Shown here: in pieces, positions 36,842 through 43,850 of the stretch | How positions within the stretch are numbered: position 1 is the stretch's first letter | Layout: each line of letters begins with the position of its first letter | NCBI RefSeq assembly: GCF_013363995.1 | Contig: NZ_JABWGO010000010.1 | Span: forward strand, 124,001-188,000 | DNA from: Nonomuraea rhodomycinica | GTDB lineage: Bacteria; Actinomycetota; Actinomycetes; Streptosporangiales; Streptosporangiaceae | Direction: 5' to 3' | Length of the DNA stretch: 64,000 nt | Position numbers and translations under genes: made by a program | The notes under the pieces: model-generated | What the model saw: only the letters and a program-made list of their open reading frames with translations | Database searches by the model: none | Told to the model about the DNA's origin: nothing

Positions 36842-37969
36842 ATGGCTGTCTTCGATGAACGACTCCGGGTGCTGGAAATGAGCTTGATCGACTTCGATCG
36901 GATACGTCAGATAGAGCAGGACGCCATTGGGTGGGTCACGTCGGCCAGTGCTGCCGAGGGCGTAGGTCGTAGGCATCACACTGTCCCAAGATTCTATCTC
37001 GCGAGGTTTGCTGATTCATCAGGCACCATGCATGTGCGTGATCGCCAAGGCGCCGGCTACGTCAGACGGAACCCGCGAGACATGGCGATCAAGAATTTTT
37101 ATACCTTCGTGAATAACAGCGGAGAAGCTGACGGCCGATTGGAACAGGCTCTTGCGATGATGGAGAGCCAGGCTGCAGTGTTGATCAAATATCTCCTTTC
37201 CCCGTTGGGCTATCTGCAGCCGATTAGTCTTGCCGATTCGCTGTCGCTTGCCCAGTTTCTAGCATTCCAGATAGTCCGTGGGCAACGTCATCGACGTGAA
37301 TATGAGTTGATGACGAACTACCTGGTCAAGCTGCAGGTTTCAGGTCAGGTGGATGTCCAAGAGCTACGAGACGTGACCGTAGTGCCGCATCCTAATGAGC
37401 ATCTGAGTACTATAGGGGCGGCGGCAGAGGAAATCTTTAAGCATCTATGTGGCCGCCCATACTCGCTCGTAGTACTCGACAAGCCTCTCTTTATTACCTG
37501 TGATGAGCCGGTGCTGGTTCATGTCGAAGAAGGTCACGTAAATCATGTTGAGGATTGTTTTCTTTCCCAAGAGGAGATTGCTAAACGGTTGCGAAAGAAG
37601 CGAGGGCGTAAGCAGATCATTCACTTCTATCCAACGCGTTCCAGCGGTGTTGCGCGCGCTTCTGAAATCGCCCTTCCTGTGGCACCGCGGAAGCTAATCC
37701 TGCTCGGACCAGTTGGAGCCGCGCATCGTGGCTTGTTGCATTTACGGGATGATGAGGCCGAAGAGTTCGCGGAAGGGGTGAACCGCGCGCTTCTCTCTCA
37801 GGCCTTTGATTGGGCGGCCGCCCATCCTGATCACCCCTCCTTTTCCTCTATGGAGATTCCTCCAGTAGGCCCGCTGGTCCGGATATGCGACGGAGGCTCC
37901 TCATTGGGCGGTGAGTTGAATGAAGCTCCGAACCCACTGCGTCCGCAGCGGTTCCGAAAAGATTGGTAG
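36842..37969 (+). CDS. DUF4238 domain-containing protein (element cargo)
   Basis: 375 residues. DUF4238 is recognised by HHTVPRFYLARFADSSGTMH near residue 45 and the central helical region LAQFLAFQIVRGQRHRREYE. Later stretches LFITCDEPVLVH and IIHFYPTRSSG fit the same family. Function is unknown; no classical nuclease motif is obvious. Codon use is clearly less GC-rich than host genes, a sign of transfer. The start could also be an internal ATG at 36878. It converges with the PIN-like gene, 39 bp apart. Confidence 0.75.
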   Translation: MAVFDERLRVLEMSLIDFDRIRQIEQDAIGWVTSASAAEGVGRRHHTVPRFYLARFADSSGTMHVRDRQGAGYVRRNPRDMAIKNFYTFVNNSGEADGRLEQALAMMESQAAVLIKYLLSPLGYLQPISLADSLSLAQFLAFQIVRGQRHRREYELMTNYLVKLQVSGQVDVQELRDVTVVPHPNEHLSTIGAAAEEIFKHLCGRPYSLVVLDKPLFITCDEPVLVHVEEGHVNHVEDCFLSQEEIAKRLRKKRGRKQIIHFYPTRSSGVARASEIALPVAPRKLILLGPVGAAHRGLLHLRDDEAEEFAEGVNRALLSQAFDWAAAHPDHPSFSSMEIPPVGPLVRICDGGSSLGGELNEAPNPLRPQRFRKDW

Positions 37970-38008
37970 AGCCTGGTACCGGCCATGCCTGCGTTGTAAC
38001 TTGGCAGC

Positions 38009-39232
38009 TCACCTGGACGATAGGGCGATCTCGATCGCCGAAGTCGCATCGCTGAGTCGGCGAAATGCCTGCGACTTAATACCTAGACGTCGAATGCCGT
38101 GTGCTAGATGCTCCCGCATGTGTCGCTCGCAGACAACAAAGTCCGCATACCCGGCCGCACATGAAAGGTAGACCATGTCTGTTACGTCATTCGGCTTCCA
38201 CGTGGTCCCCTTATTGAGATGCCTGTTGTGCAGCATCTCTCGAAATATCCCAAGTGCAGGCATTCGGGCTATTTCCTTGATTGAATTGCTTGAGATCCAG
38301 TCACTGAGCTGAGATGTGGATATCCCTGCGGCGAACGACTCCTCTGCGATCTCGCCGACAAGGTCATTGAGGAAGAACGCATCTATCGCTTTACGCTTCT
38401 GATTCGCGTCAAGGTTTTGACCGTCGAGCCAGTCGCTGAACGCTTGGTTAGCTTGCGTCCATCCCGTATCAGGGCCAGGCTCACATCGCTCTGCATCGAG
38501 CATAGTGTCGATTGAAGCTGATGCCTGCACTAGCGCCTCTAGGTTGAAGGCCACCCCTTCAGGGAAGTCTGTTGGTGCGGAGTAATTAGTCATTCCACGC
38601 GACTCTGAATGTAGAGCTTTTGGATCGAGCGTGAACACCGTATCATTCCGGTGCTTGTCTGGGCTCTCAAGAAGATTGCAGAAAGTGTTATAGAGCTCGT
38701 CGCGACGTACTTGCAAAGGGTCCCGCATCTGCCATCCGCGACTGAGCTGTAGAATGGAGAGGCCGAGGCGATATCTCTTCGCCTTGTCGAAACGCTTACT
38801 AGTTTCGAAGTAGTGGCCTGCCGACGCGGGCAGAATTACCTTATCGTCTAGCGCCCACTCTATCAGTTGCTTTACAGCATCTCGATCTTCGGGAGATCCT
38901 GAGGAGTCGTCGTACCTAATATTCGCAACGGCGCTCCATTGATTCTGATCTAGGTAGACAATGAGCCTCTTGTCCGTGACGTCGGCTGTAGCATCGTTGG
39001 TGGCCAGCTCAAACACTATTTCATCGCCTGATTTGGTGACGGCTAGCAGTCGTGTAAATGAAGGCGTGAAGTGCAAGCGCGCCAGCTCGCTACTTTCCTC
39101 AAACGGAAGCCGTGTGATAGGAAAGCGGGCTTCTTTTCCGTCGGACCGGCTGAGAATCAGTGAAGCAGAGTCGCGATCGATGGTGATCAGCGCGATTGAG
39201 GGGGCGTCCTGGTCCGTCATGGTAGGTACCAT
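38009..39232 (-). CDS. PIN-like domain protein (element cargo)
   Basis: 407 residues. Residues 1-90 form a beta-rich N-terminal region. From about 90, LIVYLDQNQWSAVAN resembles the first acidic motif of PIN-fold ribonucleases. Near the end, NDVTDMVYLSCAAGYADFVV and CERHMREHL match the DxxH/YxD pattern of PIN C-termini, so Asp residues for metal binding are present. A helical segment fills the middle. Low-GC codons like its neighbour. No antitoxin-sized gene is adjacent. An ATG at 39220 is an alternative start. PIN assignment is by motif only. Confidence 0.6.
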   Translation of the reverse strand: MVPTMTDQDAPSIALITIDRDSASLILSRSDGKEARFPITRLPFEESSELARLHFTPSFTRLLAVTKSGDEIVFELATNDATADVTDKRLIVYLDQNQWSAVANIRYDDSSGSPEDRDAVKQLIEWALDDKVILPASAGHYFETSKRFDKAKRYRLGLSILQLSRGWQMRDPLQVRRDELYNTFCNLLESPDKHRNDTVFTLDPKALHSESRGMTNYSAPTDFPEGVAFNLEALVQASASIDTMLDAERCEPGPDTGWTQANQAFSDWLDGQNLDANQKRKAIDAFFLNDLVGEIAEESFAAGISTSQLSDWISSNSIKEIARMPALGIFREMLHNRHLNKGTTWKPNDVTDMVYLSCAAGYADFVVCERHMREHLAHGIRRLGIKSQAFRRLSDATSAIEIALSSR

Positions 39233-39646
39233 ATGTGGTGGAGGATCTGGGTTGGCTACCCAAAGACATCTCTATGTCAGGAGGGGCGTAGCGCGCCAAT
39301 TTCGTAGAGCGATTCCGCATGGTTCGACGGCAGGCGTCCTGCAGCTGTAAGGGCTATTCCGCCTGATGGTCCAGGATGACCACGGCGACAAGTTTCTCTA
39401 CAAGGTCAAGGCGTCGGCGCTGCGCGCCGCCGCGCGGGCGGCAGGACGGCCGCCCTCCCCGCCGGGCGTGCGGCCTGGGGGCCGGTCCCGGTGGGAGCGG
39501 CCAAGCCGCCCGCAGCCAGGGGTGCAGGCCGGAGGCGCGTCCTACTCCGGATCGGCCTCACGATCGCCAGAGCCGGGCTGAGGTCGGTGTCGGGTTGGGG
39601 GCGATCGACGGTCCAGGACTTCGATCCTCAGCCCTGGCCCACCGCA
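39233..39646. other. Element segment without a convincing gene
   Basis: 414 bp between the PIN-like gene and the small accessory genes. A plus-strand open frame of 71 codons (starting MVQDDHGDKFLYKVKA at 39366) has no clear family and quickly turns into Arg/Pro/Gly-rich, GC-driven residues. The GC jump at about 39370 marks the border between the low-GC cargo and the higher-GC element backbone. Confidence 0.4.
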
Positions 39647-39889
39647 TCAGTGGGGCAGCTCTGTGAGGTCATCCCAATGGAGCATCCAGCGCCGTATCCC
39701 CATCGGCAGGTCGCTTTCGGGTCCATCGAGCTTGACGAGGGCGAGGACGCCGCCGCGCATCACGGTGAGTACGTGACCGGTATGACCCGTGATCGACGGC
39801 CCTAGCGCTCGTGTTGTCATCGGGCTGTGCTCCATGCTGGAGATGCGAACGCGGCATCCCGGCATGCGCCACCAACTCCGGCCGCTCAT
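39647..39889 (-). CDS. Small SH3-like accessory protein of the element
   Basis: 80 residues with a beta-barrel-like pattern: RVRISSMEHSPMTTRALGPS, TGHTGHVLTVMRGGVLALVK, LDGPESDLPMGIRRWMLHWD. This type of small protein is common in actinomycete elements next to the gene upstream; no function is known to me. ATG overlaps the stop of the preceding gene (ATGA), so the two are translationally coupled. Confidence 0.6.
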   Translation of the reverse strand: MSGRSWWRMPGCRVRISSMEHSPMTTRALGPSITGHTGHVLTVMRGGVLALVKLDGPESDLPMGIRRWMLHWDDLTELPH

Positions 39890-40251
39890 GCTGTCTTCGA
39901 GCTTTGGGCGACTTCGTGGGTCACATCGGCGATCTCGTTCGACCAGCGGTGAGACTGGCGCACGTCTGCATAGCGGCGGGCGACGCGGCCGGCGGCTCTT
40001 GCGGGCTCCAGGATGGGATGCCAGGCGTAGATGGCGCGTTTGCGGCCTGGATCCCAGCCCGTACGCCACCAGTACCGCTCACAGTCGCACCACACGACGA
40101 GGCCGACCCACACGGACACCAGCGCGAGCCCATATCCGTCGTGAACGTCGCTCGGGATGCCCAGGTGGTTGAGTTCCCGCTGCAAGTGAGCAGCCGCGTC
40201 GAGCGATGACACCACGCGAGTGGGACCGGGCGACGCCAGGCCAGTGTTCAT
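39886..40251 (-). CDS. Conserved actinomycete-element hypothetical protein
   Basis: 121 residues. The core GYGLALVSVWVGLVVWCDCE followed by RYWWRTGWDPGRKRAIYAWH and AAGRVARRYADVRQSH is a pattern I associate with small proteins of actinomycete mobile elements, function unknown. The ATG at 40251 follows GGGAGGTAGGTGG, a good ribosome site. It is divergent from the HTH regulator and shares its operator-rich promoter. Confidence 0.65.
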   Translation of the reverse strand: MNTGLASPGPTRVVSSLDAAAHLQRELNHLGIPSDVHDGYGLALVSVWVGLVVWCDCERYWWRTGWDPGRKRAIYAWHPILEPARAAGRVARRYADVRQSHRWSNEIADVTHEVAQSSKTA

Positions 40252-40338
40252 CCACCTACCTCCCAGGGGCAGCGGTTTCGATGCGTCCAAGTGAAGCCAG
40301 GTGAGCAGGACCTTTGAACTTCGCCGCAGCCCGTTGTC

Positions 40339-40397
40339 GGGACGTGTTAAGTCACCGAGAAACGTCCCGTCAGGGCCTTGAAACGTCCAGGGACGTT
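40339..40397. promoter_or_regulatory. ACGTCC/GGACGT dyads in the regulator promoter
   Basis: A perfect dyad AACGTCC-AG-GGACGTT (40382-40397) lies 18 bp before the regulator's ATG. A second pair, GGGACGT (40339-40345) and ACGTCCC (40362-40368), lies upstream. Likely operators for the adjacent HTH protein, controlling both divergent transcripts. Related ACGTCC words recur near the integrase end. Confidence 0.6.
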
Positions 40398-40414
40398 CGC
40401 GTCCACTGAGTTGT

Positions 40415-41170
40415 GTGAACGAACGCCTACGCACAGCGATGCTTCGTCACGGCGTAGCTCTGGAAGACCTGGCCGAGACGTGCGGTGTCGAGCCCAAGAC
40501 AGTAGAACGGTGGATCAACACGGGCCGGGTCCCCCACCGCCGGCACCGGTGGGCGGCGGCCAAGCTGCTGACCGCTGACGAGATGTACCTGTGGCGTGAC
40601 GTGCTGGAGAGCAGCCAGGCACGTCGAGGGAGGGCGAACCAGTCGGAACTGGTGGAGGTCTTCCCTGACCGCGCCAGCGTGCCCCGCGAGTTGTGGCTGC
40701 GGCTTCTCAGCGACGCTCAGGAGAAGGTGGACGTGCTGGTCTTCTCAGGGACGTTCTTCGCCCAGACGCAGCCCAAGATCGCACGGTTGCTGACGGAGAG
40801 GGCGGGGCGCGGCGTCGCGATCAGGCTGTGCTTCGGTGATCCTAGCGCTCAGTCCGTCGAGACCCGCGACCGCGAAGAAGGGCTCGGCGGTACGCTGGCC
40901 GCCAAGATCCGCTCTTCCCTGACCTACTATCGGACGCTGCCCGAGCTGGACGGCTGTGAGGTGCGGTTGCACGCGACCACGTTGTACGCCTCGCTGTTCC
41001 GCTACGACGATGACATCCTGGTCAACCCGCATGCGTACGGCGAACCGGCCTCGGCCAACCCGACCTTCCACTTCCGGCGTCTCGACGGCGGGACGATGGC
41101 CGAGCACTACATGTCGTCGTTCGAGCGCGTCTGGTCCGGAGCTGTTCCGTGGTCCGGCGCGGAGATCTGA
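40415..41170 (+). CDS. HTH regulator with PLD-like C-terminal domain
   Basis: 251 residues. Residues 1-60 hold a helix-turn-helix (RHGVALEDLAETCGVEPKTV, ERWINTGRVPHRRHRW). The remainder resembles the phospholipase-D-like sensor part seen in regulators of actinomycete elements (VDVLVFSGTFFAQTQPKIAR, AIRLCFGDPSA, VNPHAYGEPASANPTFHFRR). Catalytic HKD motifs are not complete, so a ligand or nucleic acid sensor role is more likely than catalysis. The Nudix gene follows 10 bp later. Probably the master switch of the element. Confidence 0.75.
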   Translation: MNERLRTAMLRHGVALEDLAETCGVEPKTVERWINTGRVPHRRHRWAAAKLLTADEMYLWRDVLESSQARRGRANQSELVEVFPDRASVPRELWLRLLSDAQEKVDVLVFSGTFFAQTQPKIARLLTERAGRGVAIRLCFGDPSAQSVETRDREEGLGGTLAAKIRSSLTYYRTLPELDGCEVRLHATTLYASLFRYDDDILVNPHAYGEPASANPTFHFRRLDGGTMAEHYMSSFERVWSGAVPWSGAEI

Positions 41171-41180
41171 GAGGCACCTC

Positions 41181-41648
41181 ATGGGACGAGTCGAGTACTG
41201 GAATGACCCGGACGCGCCGAAGGCGAACAGCCTGGTACCGGCCTGCGGGACGGTCACCGTGGACGACGCGGGACGTATCCTCATGCAGCGCCGCCGTGAC
41301 ACCGGCCAGTGGGCGTTGCCCATGGGAAAGATGGAGATCGGTGAGACACCGTCGCAGTGTGCCGTGCGGGAGACCGAGGAGGAGACCGGCGTCCGGGTCG
41401 AGCCGGTGGGCATTCTCGGGATCTACTCCGACCCCGGTCACATCGTCGCCTACACGGATGGCGAGATCCGCCAGGAGTACGAGGTCATGCTGATCGCCCG
41501 TCCTGTCGGAGGTCGGCCTGAGGCGAACGACGAGGCGAGCGACGTGCGGTGGGTCGAACCCGGAGAACTGCACGCCTTGGACATTCACCCCACGCAGTGG
41601 CGGCAGCTCAATGACTACCTAGAGGCGAAGCATCCCCACGTCGATTGA
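41181..41648 (+). CDS. Nudix hydrolase, Pif-like
   Basis: 155 residues with a complete Nudix box: G-K-M-E-I-G-E, seven residues, then RETEEETGV. The flanking VDDAGRILMQRRRDTGQWAL and EYEVMLIARPVGG are typical of small diphosphate hydrolases. In pSAM2 a Nudix protein, Pif, gives immunity against a second copy of the element; the same context (regulator, Rep, integrase) makes that role plausible here. Cotranscribed with the regulator. Confidence 0.82.
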   Translation: MGRVEYWNDPDAPKANSLVPACGTVTVDDAGRILMQRRRDTGQWALPMGKMEIGETPSQCAVRETEEETGVRVEPVGILGIYSDPGHIVAYTDGEIRQEYEVMLIARPVGGRPEANDEASDVRWVEPGELHALDIHPTQWRQLNDYLEAKHPHVD

Positions 41649-41733
41649 TCCCGACCACCCTCGTAGCGGCCATGTCCCGTAGGACGCTCTAGCCTCTAAC
41701 GCGCAGGCCAGTGAGCAGATGTGCCTCTAGAAC

Positions 41734-41774
41734 GGCCTCTAGGTCTAGAGGCGCCCTCTCTAGACCTAGAGGCC
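41734..41774. repeat. Perfect dyad with 17-bp arms between Nudix and rep
   Basis: GGCCTCTAGGTCTAGAG at 41734-41750, a 7-base loop, and its exact complement at 41758-41774. Each arm contains a smaller CCTAGG/TCTAGA-like dyad, and shorter CTCTAG pieces occur at 41685-41730. It lies between convergent genes, so it may be a two-way terminator without T-run, or a nicking or folding site for replication. Confidence 0.7.
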
Positions 41775-41780
41775 GTAGCG

Positions 41781-43181
41781 CTATCCGGTGTCGCCCTCCC
41801 GATCACGGCGGATTCTGCGTGCGGTGGCGATGCGTTCTCGGGCGACCTCGGCCCAGAAGGCCTCTCCGTGTCGATGACCGCTTCCCGCATAGCGCCACTC
41901 GGCCACGGTCAGAGTGTTGGCCGCGTCGAGGACGGGGACGTTCGCCATCAGCCTTGCCTGCTCTGCTCGGTAGCGGGCACGAGCCTGCCGCAGGTCCCCG
42001 AGCCTGATCGAGTAGTGGCGCGATTTGGTGGAGAAGTGGCCCCCGTACCCGAGCATGTGGGCCCACTGCCGCAGTGGCAGGTGTCGGTACGGCGGCAGGT
42101 CGGCGAGGCTGAAACAGGTGTAAATCATCCGGCGGGCGTGCTCTGTGACCTTCAGCCTGGCGATCTCCCAGGCGTGTCGGATCGGACGATCCACTGTGCC
42201 TGCCGACTCCGCGCCCTTGGTGGCGTACTTGGCCACGTACCGGGCCACGCGCTGATCGCTCATGCCGTCCAACTCGGCTGAGACGTAGACCGGTCGGACG
42301 TCGAGTTGCTCGCCCCACCGGATGGGGGACGGCGGTCCGTCCTCTATTCGGACCGCCCCCTGTTCAGCGGTCCGGCGTACGGCATGGTCGAGCAGATCGA
42401 TCGTGATGTGGTCTGGTGGACGGTCGGTTGGCCCGTCCGGTCCGTCCAGTCTGACGACGGCGTGGAAGTGGACCAGGCCGCGCGCTTGGTACTCGGCGAC
42501 CTTGGCATAGGAGAGGCGGACCGTCTGGCGTAGCTCCCTACGGGTGATGCCGAGGAGGCGGGCCAGGACGCTCGGCATGGTCTTGGTGAACTTCCGCCAG
42601 AGCGCGCCCGCGTGCGCGTTCCAGAGGACGGCTCCGATGTAGTCGTAGCAGTCCAGGCACAAGGGCTGACCGATCTGAGCGTCATCGCGTTCGTGACGGC
42701 GACCGCACCCCTGCGGCCGGCCATGCTCGCAGACGGGACGGTCCCGACGAGGACGGCATGGGAGCGCCCGGCCGGACTGCTCGCGGTGGGCGTGGACGGC
42801 ACCGAACGATGGGGCGGTGAAGGTGACGAACGCTCGGGGATGCTGGCTGACCTCCTCCGGCACGCCCTTGCCGCCGCGTAGGCCAGTAATGATCAGGTGG
42901 TACGTGTCGTCTTTGTAGACCACCGAGCAGGCCGGGCACCTGGACGCGCGCCGGTTGCCGCAGGCTGTGAGCAGGAAGCCGGTCGGCTCGTCGGCGGTCC
43001 GGTACATGTCGAGCATTTCACCCGTCCGGCTGTCCAGCGTGTACCTCTCGCCGTGCAGCCGGACCGGTTGGGCGCAGCCGCCCGTGGCGTGGACCATCTG
43101 TTGCCAGCGGGCGAAGTCGGGCATGGCCGCTCGCTGCATCACGGCCAGCATCTCGGGTGACAGGTGAGGAACCTCGCTCAT
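41781..43181 (-). CDS. repSA: RepSA-like replication initiator
   Basis: 466 residues. Cys pairs in ACGNRRASRCPACSVVYKDD and a second Cys/His set (RDRPVCEHGRPQGCGRRH, CLDC) indicate zinc binding. A HUH motif appears in YQARGLVHFHAVVRLDG, with the downstream tyrosine region RVARYVAKYATKG, as in rolling-circle initiators of pSAM2 type. It would nick the excised circle to start replication. The ATG at 43181 follows GGGAAGGAC and overlaps the stop of a 54-residue gene. Confidence 0.88.
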   Translation of the reverse strand: MSEVPHLSPEMLAVMQRAAMPDFARWQQMVHATGGCAQPVRLHGERYTLDSRTGEMLDMYRTADEPTGFLLTACGNRRASRCPACSVVYKDDTYHLIITGLRGGKGVPEEVSQHPRAFVTFTAPSFGAVHAHREQSGRALPCRPRRDRPVCEHGRPQGCGRRHERDDAQIGQPLCLDCYDYIGAVLWNAHAGALWRKFTKTMPSVLARLLGITRRELRQTVRLSYAKVAEYQARGLVHFHAVVRLDGPDGPTDRPPDHITIDLLDHAVRRTAEQGAVRIEDGPPSPIRWGEQLDVRPVYVSAELDGMSDQRVARYVAKYATKGAESAGTVDRPIRHAWEIARLKVTEHARRMIYTCFSLADLPPYRHLPLRQWAHMLGYGGHFSTKSRHYSIRLGDLRQARARYRAEQARLMANVPVLDAANTLTVAEWRYAGSGHRHGEAFWAEVARERIATARRIRRDREGDTG

Positions 43182-43342
43182 GCGGCGTCCTTCCCGGAGG
43201 AGCCGTCGGGCGGGCTTTGGTGGGCGACGCATACGCCGAGCACGGTGGCGATGCGCTGCCACTTCTCTTCTGACCAGCGAGGGGATCGTGCAGCTTGCTG
43301 CTTGCCCCACTCCTGGGCAGACAGCTCGTTCGGTTGGTTCAG
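43178..43342 (-). CDS. Small protein coupled to rep, apparent CTG start
   Basis: 54 codons reading NQPNELSAQEWGKQQAARSP after the first residue, then RWSEEKWQRIATVLGV. This resembles short helical proteins encoded before RepSA in other elements. An in-frame TGA lies five codons upstream, and the only initiator in range is CTG at 43342, four bases after a perfect GAGGAGG. No ATG, GTG or TTG fits before the conserved part. The stop overlaps the rep ATG (ATGA). Confidence 0.55.
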   Translation of the reverse strand: MNQPNELSAQEWGKQQAARSPRWSEEKWQRIATVLGVCVAHQSPPDGSSGKDAA

Positions 43343-43638
43343 GTGGCCTCCTCAGCTTGTGGGCGGGAGCCACCGCCGTACCTGACGAGCACAACCAGGC
43401 GCCAGCGCCAAGGCAGCCTGAAGACAGCCGTTGGCGGTGGTACCAGCAGCGAGAGAACAGGAATGGAGTGCGGCGAGAAGGTGAATGGCGCGCTCTGTGT
43501 GGACACCTGCCGTCGGGCCGGGAAATCCGACGGGTCATCAGTGGTCGTGGATGTGCTTGCCCGGGATCGTCTATGCGCCTTGAGGTGATTCGCCGAGATG
43601 TTCGCTGCGGTCGTGCTGTAGAGGGACGATGGCTCTTG

Positions 43639-43662
43639 GTGTGAGTACGTACGTTGTACCAC
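43639..43662. promoter_or_regulatory. Imperfect dyad around GTACGTAC upstream of rep
   Basis: GTGAGTACGTACGTTGTACC is centred on the palindrome GTACGTAC (43645-43652). It lies about 300 bp upstream of the rep gene pair. The remaining DNA between 43343 and 43700 shows no gene I can support on either strand. This may be the rep promoter region. Confidence 0.35.
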
Positions 43663-43715
43663 TCAGAGAACGTGTTTACGCAGGTCGGAGTTCCGGCAGC
43701 GACCCGAGCGCAGAC

Positions 43716-43760
43716 GTCCGGTACGTCCCGTGGGCGTCCGGGGGTGTCCGTAGAAGTCCG
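43716..43760 (+). repeat. Helically phased GTCCG repeats (iteron-like)
   Basis: GTCCG occurs at 43716-43720, as GTCCCG ending at 43730, and again at 43736-43740, 43746-43750 and 43756-43760: five copies ending exactly every 10 bp. Such phasing on one face of the helix suggests cooperative protein binding, either of an initiator (origin), the integrase-control protein or the element regulator, whose operators share the TCC/GGA words. Confidence 0.65.
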
Positions 43761-43791
43761 GCTGTCACTGATGGTTCGAGGGCGAAGTAAG

Positions 43792-43825
43792 AAGGCTGTC
43801 GCCCCTGGGTAAGGGGGACAGCCTT
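43792..43825 (-). terminator. Terminator downstream of the integrase gene
   Basis: AAGGCTGTC (43792-43800) pairs with GACAGCCTT (43817-43825), and an inner CCCC pairs with GGGG around a short loop. On the minus strand it follows the integrase stop by 26 bp and is trailed by TCTTACTTC. A strong intrinsic hairpin that should isolate the integrase transcript from rep. Confidence 0.7.
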
Positions 43826-43850
43826 CCGGGACGTCCTGGACGTCTTGGGC

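Noticed and set aside
39366..39581. A 71-codon plus-strand frame starting MVQDDHGDKFLYKVKA
   Set aside because: The first 16 residues look protein-like, but the rest follows GC bias and no family or ribosome site supports it.
43339..43662. A 107-codon minus-strand frame upstream of rep
   Set aside because: Ser/Thr/Pro-rich without a ribosome site or conserved pattern; it overlaps the better-supported CTG-started gene.
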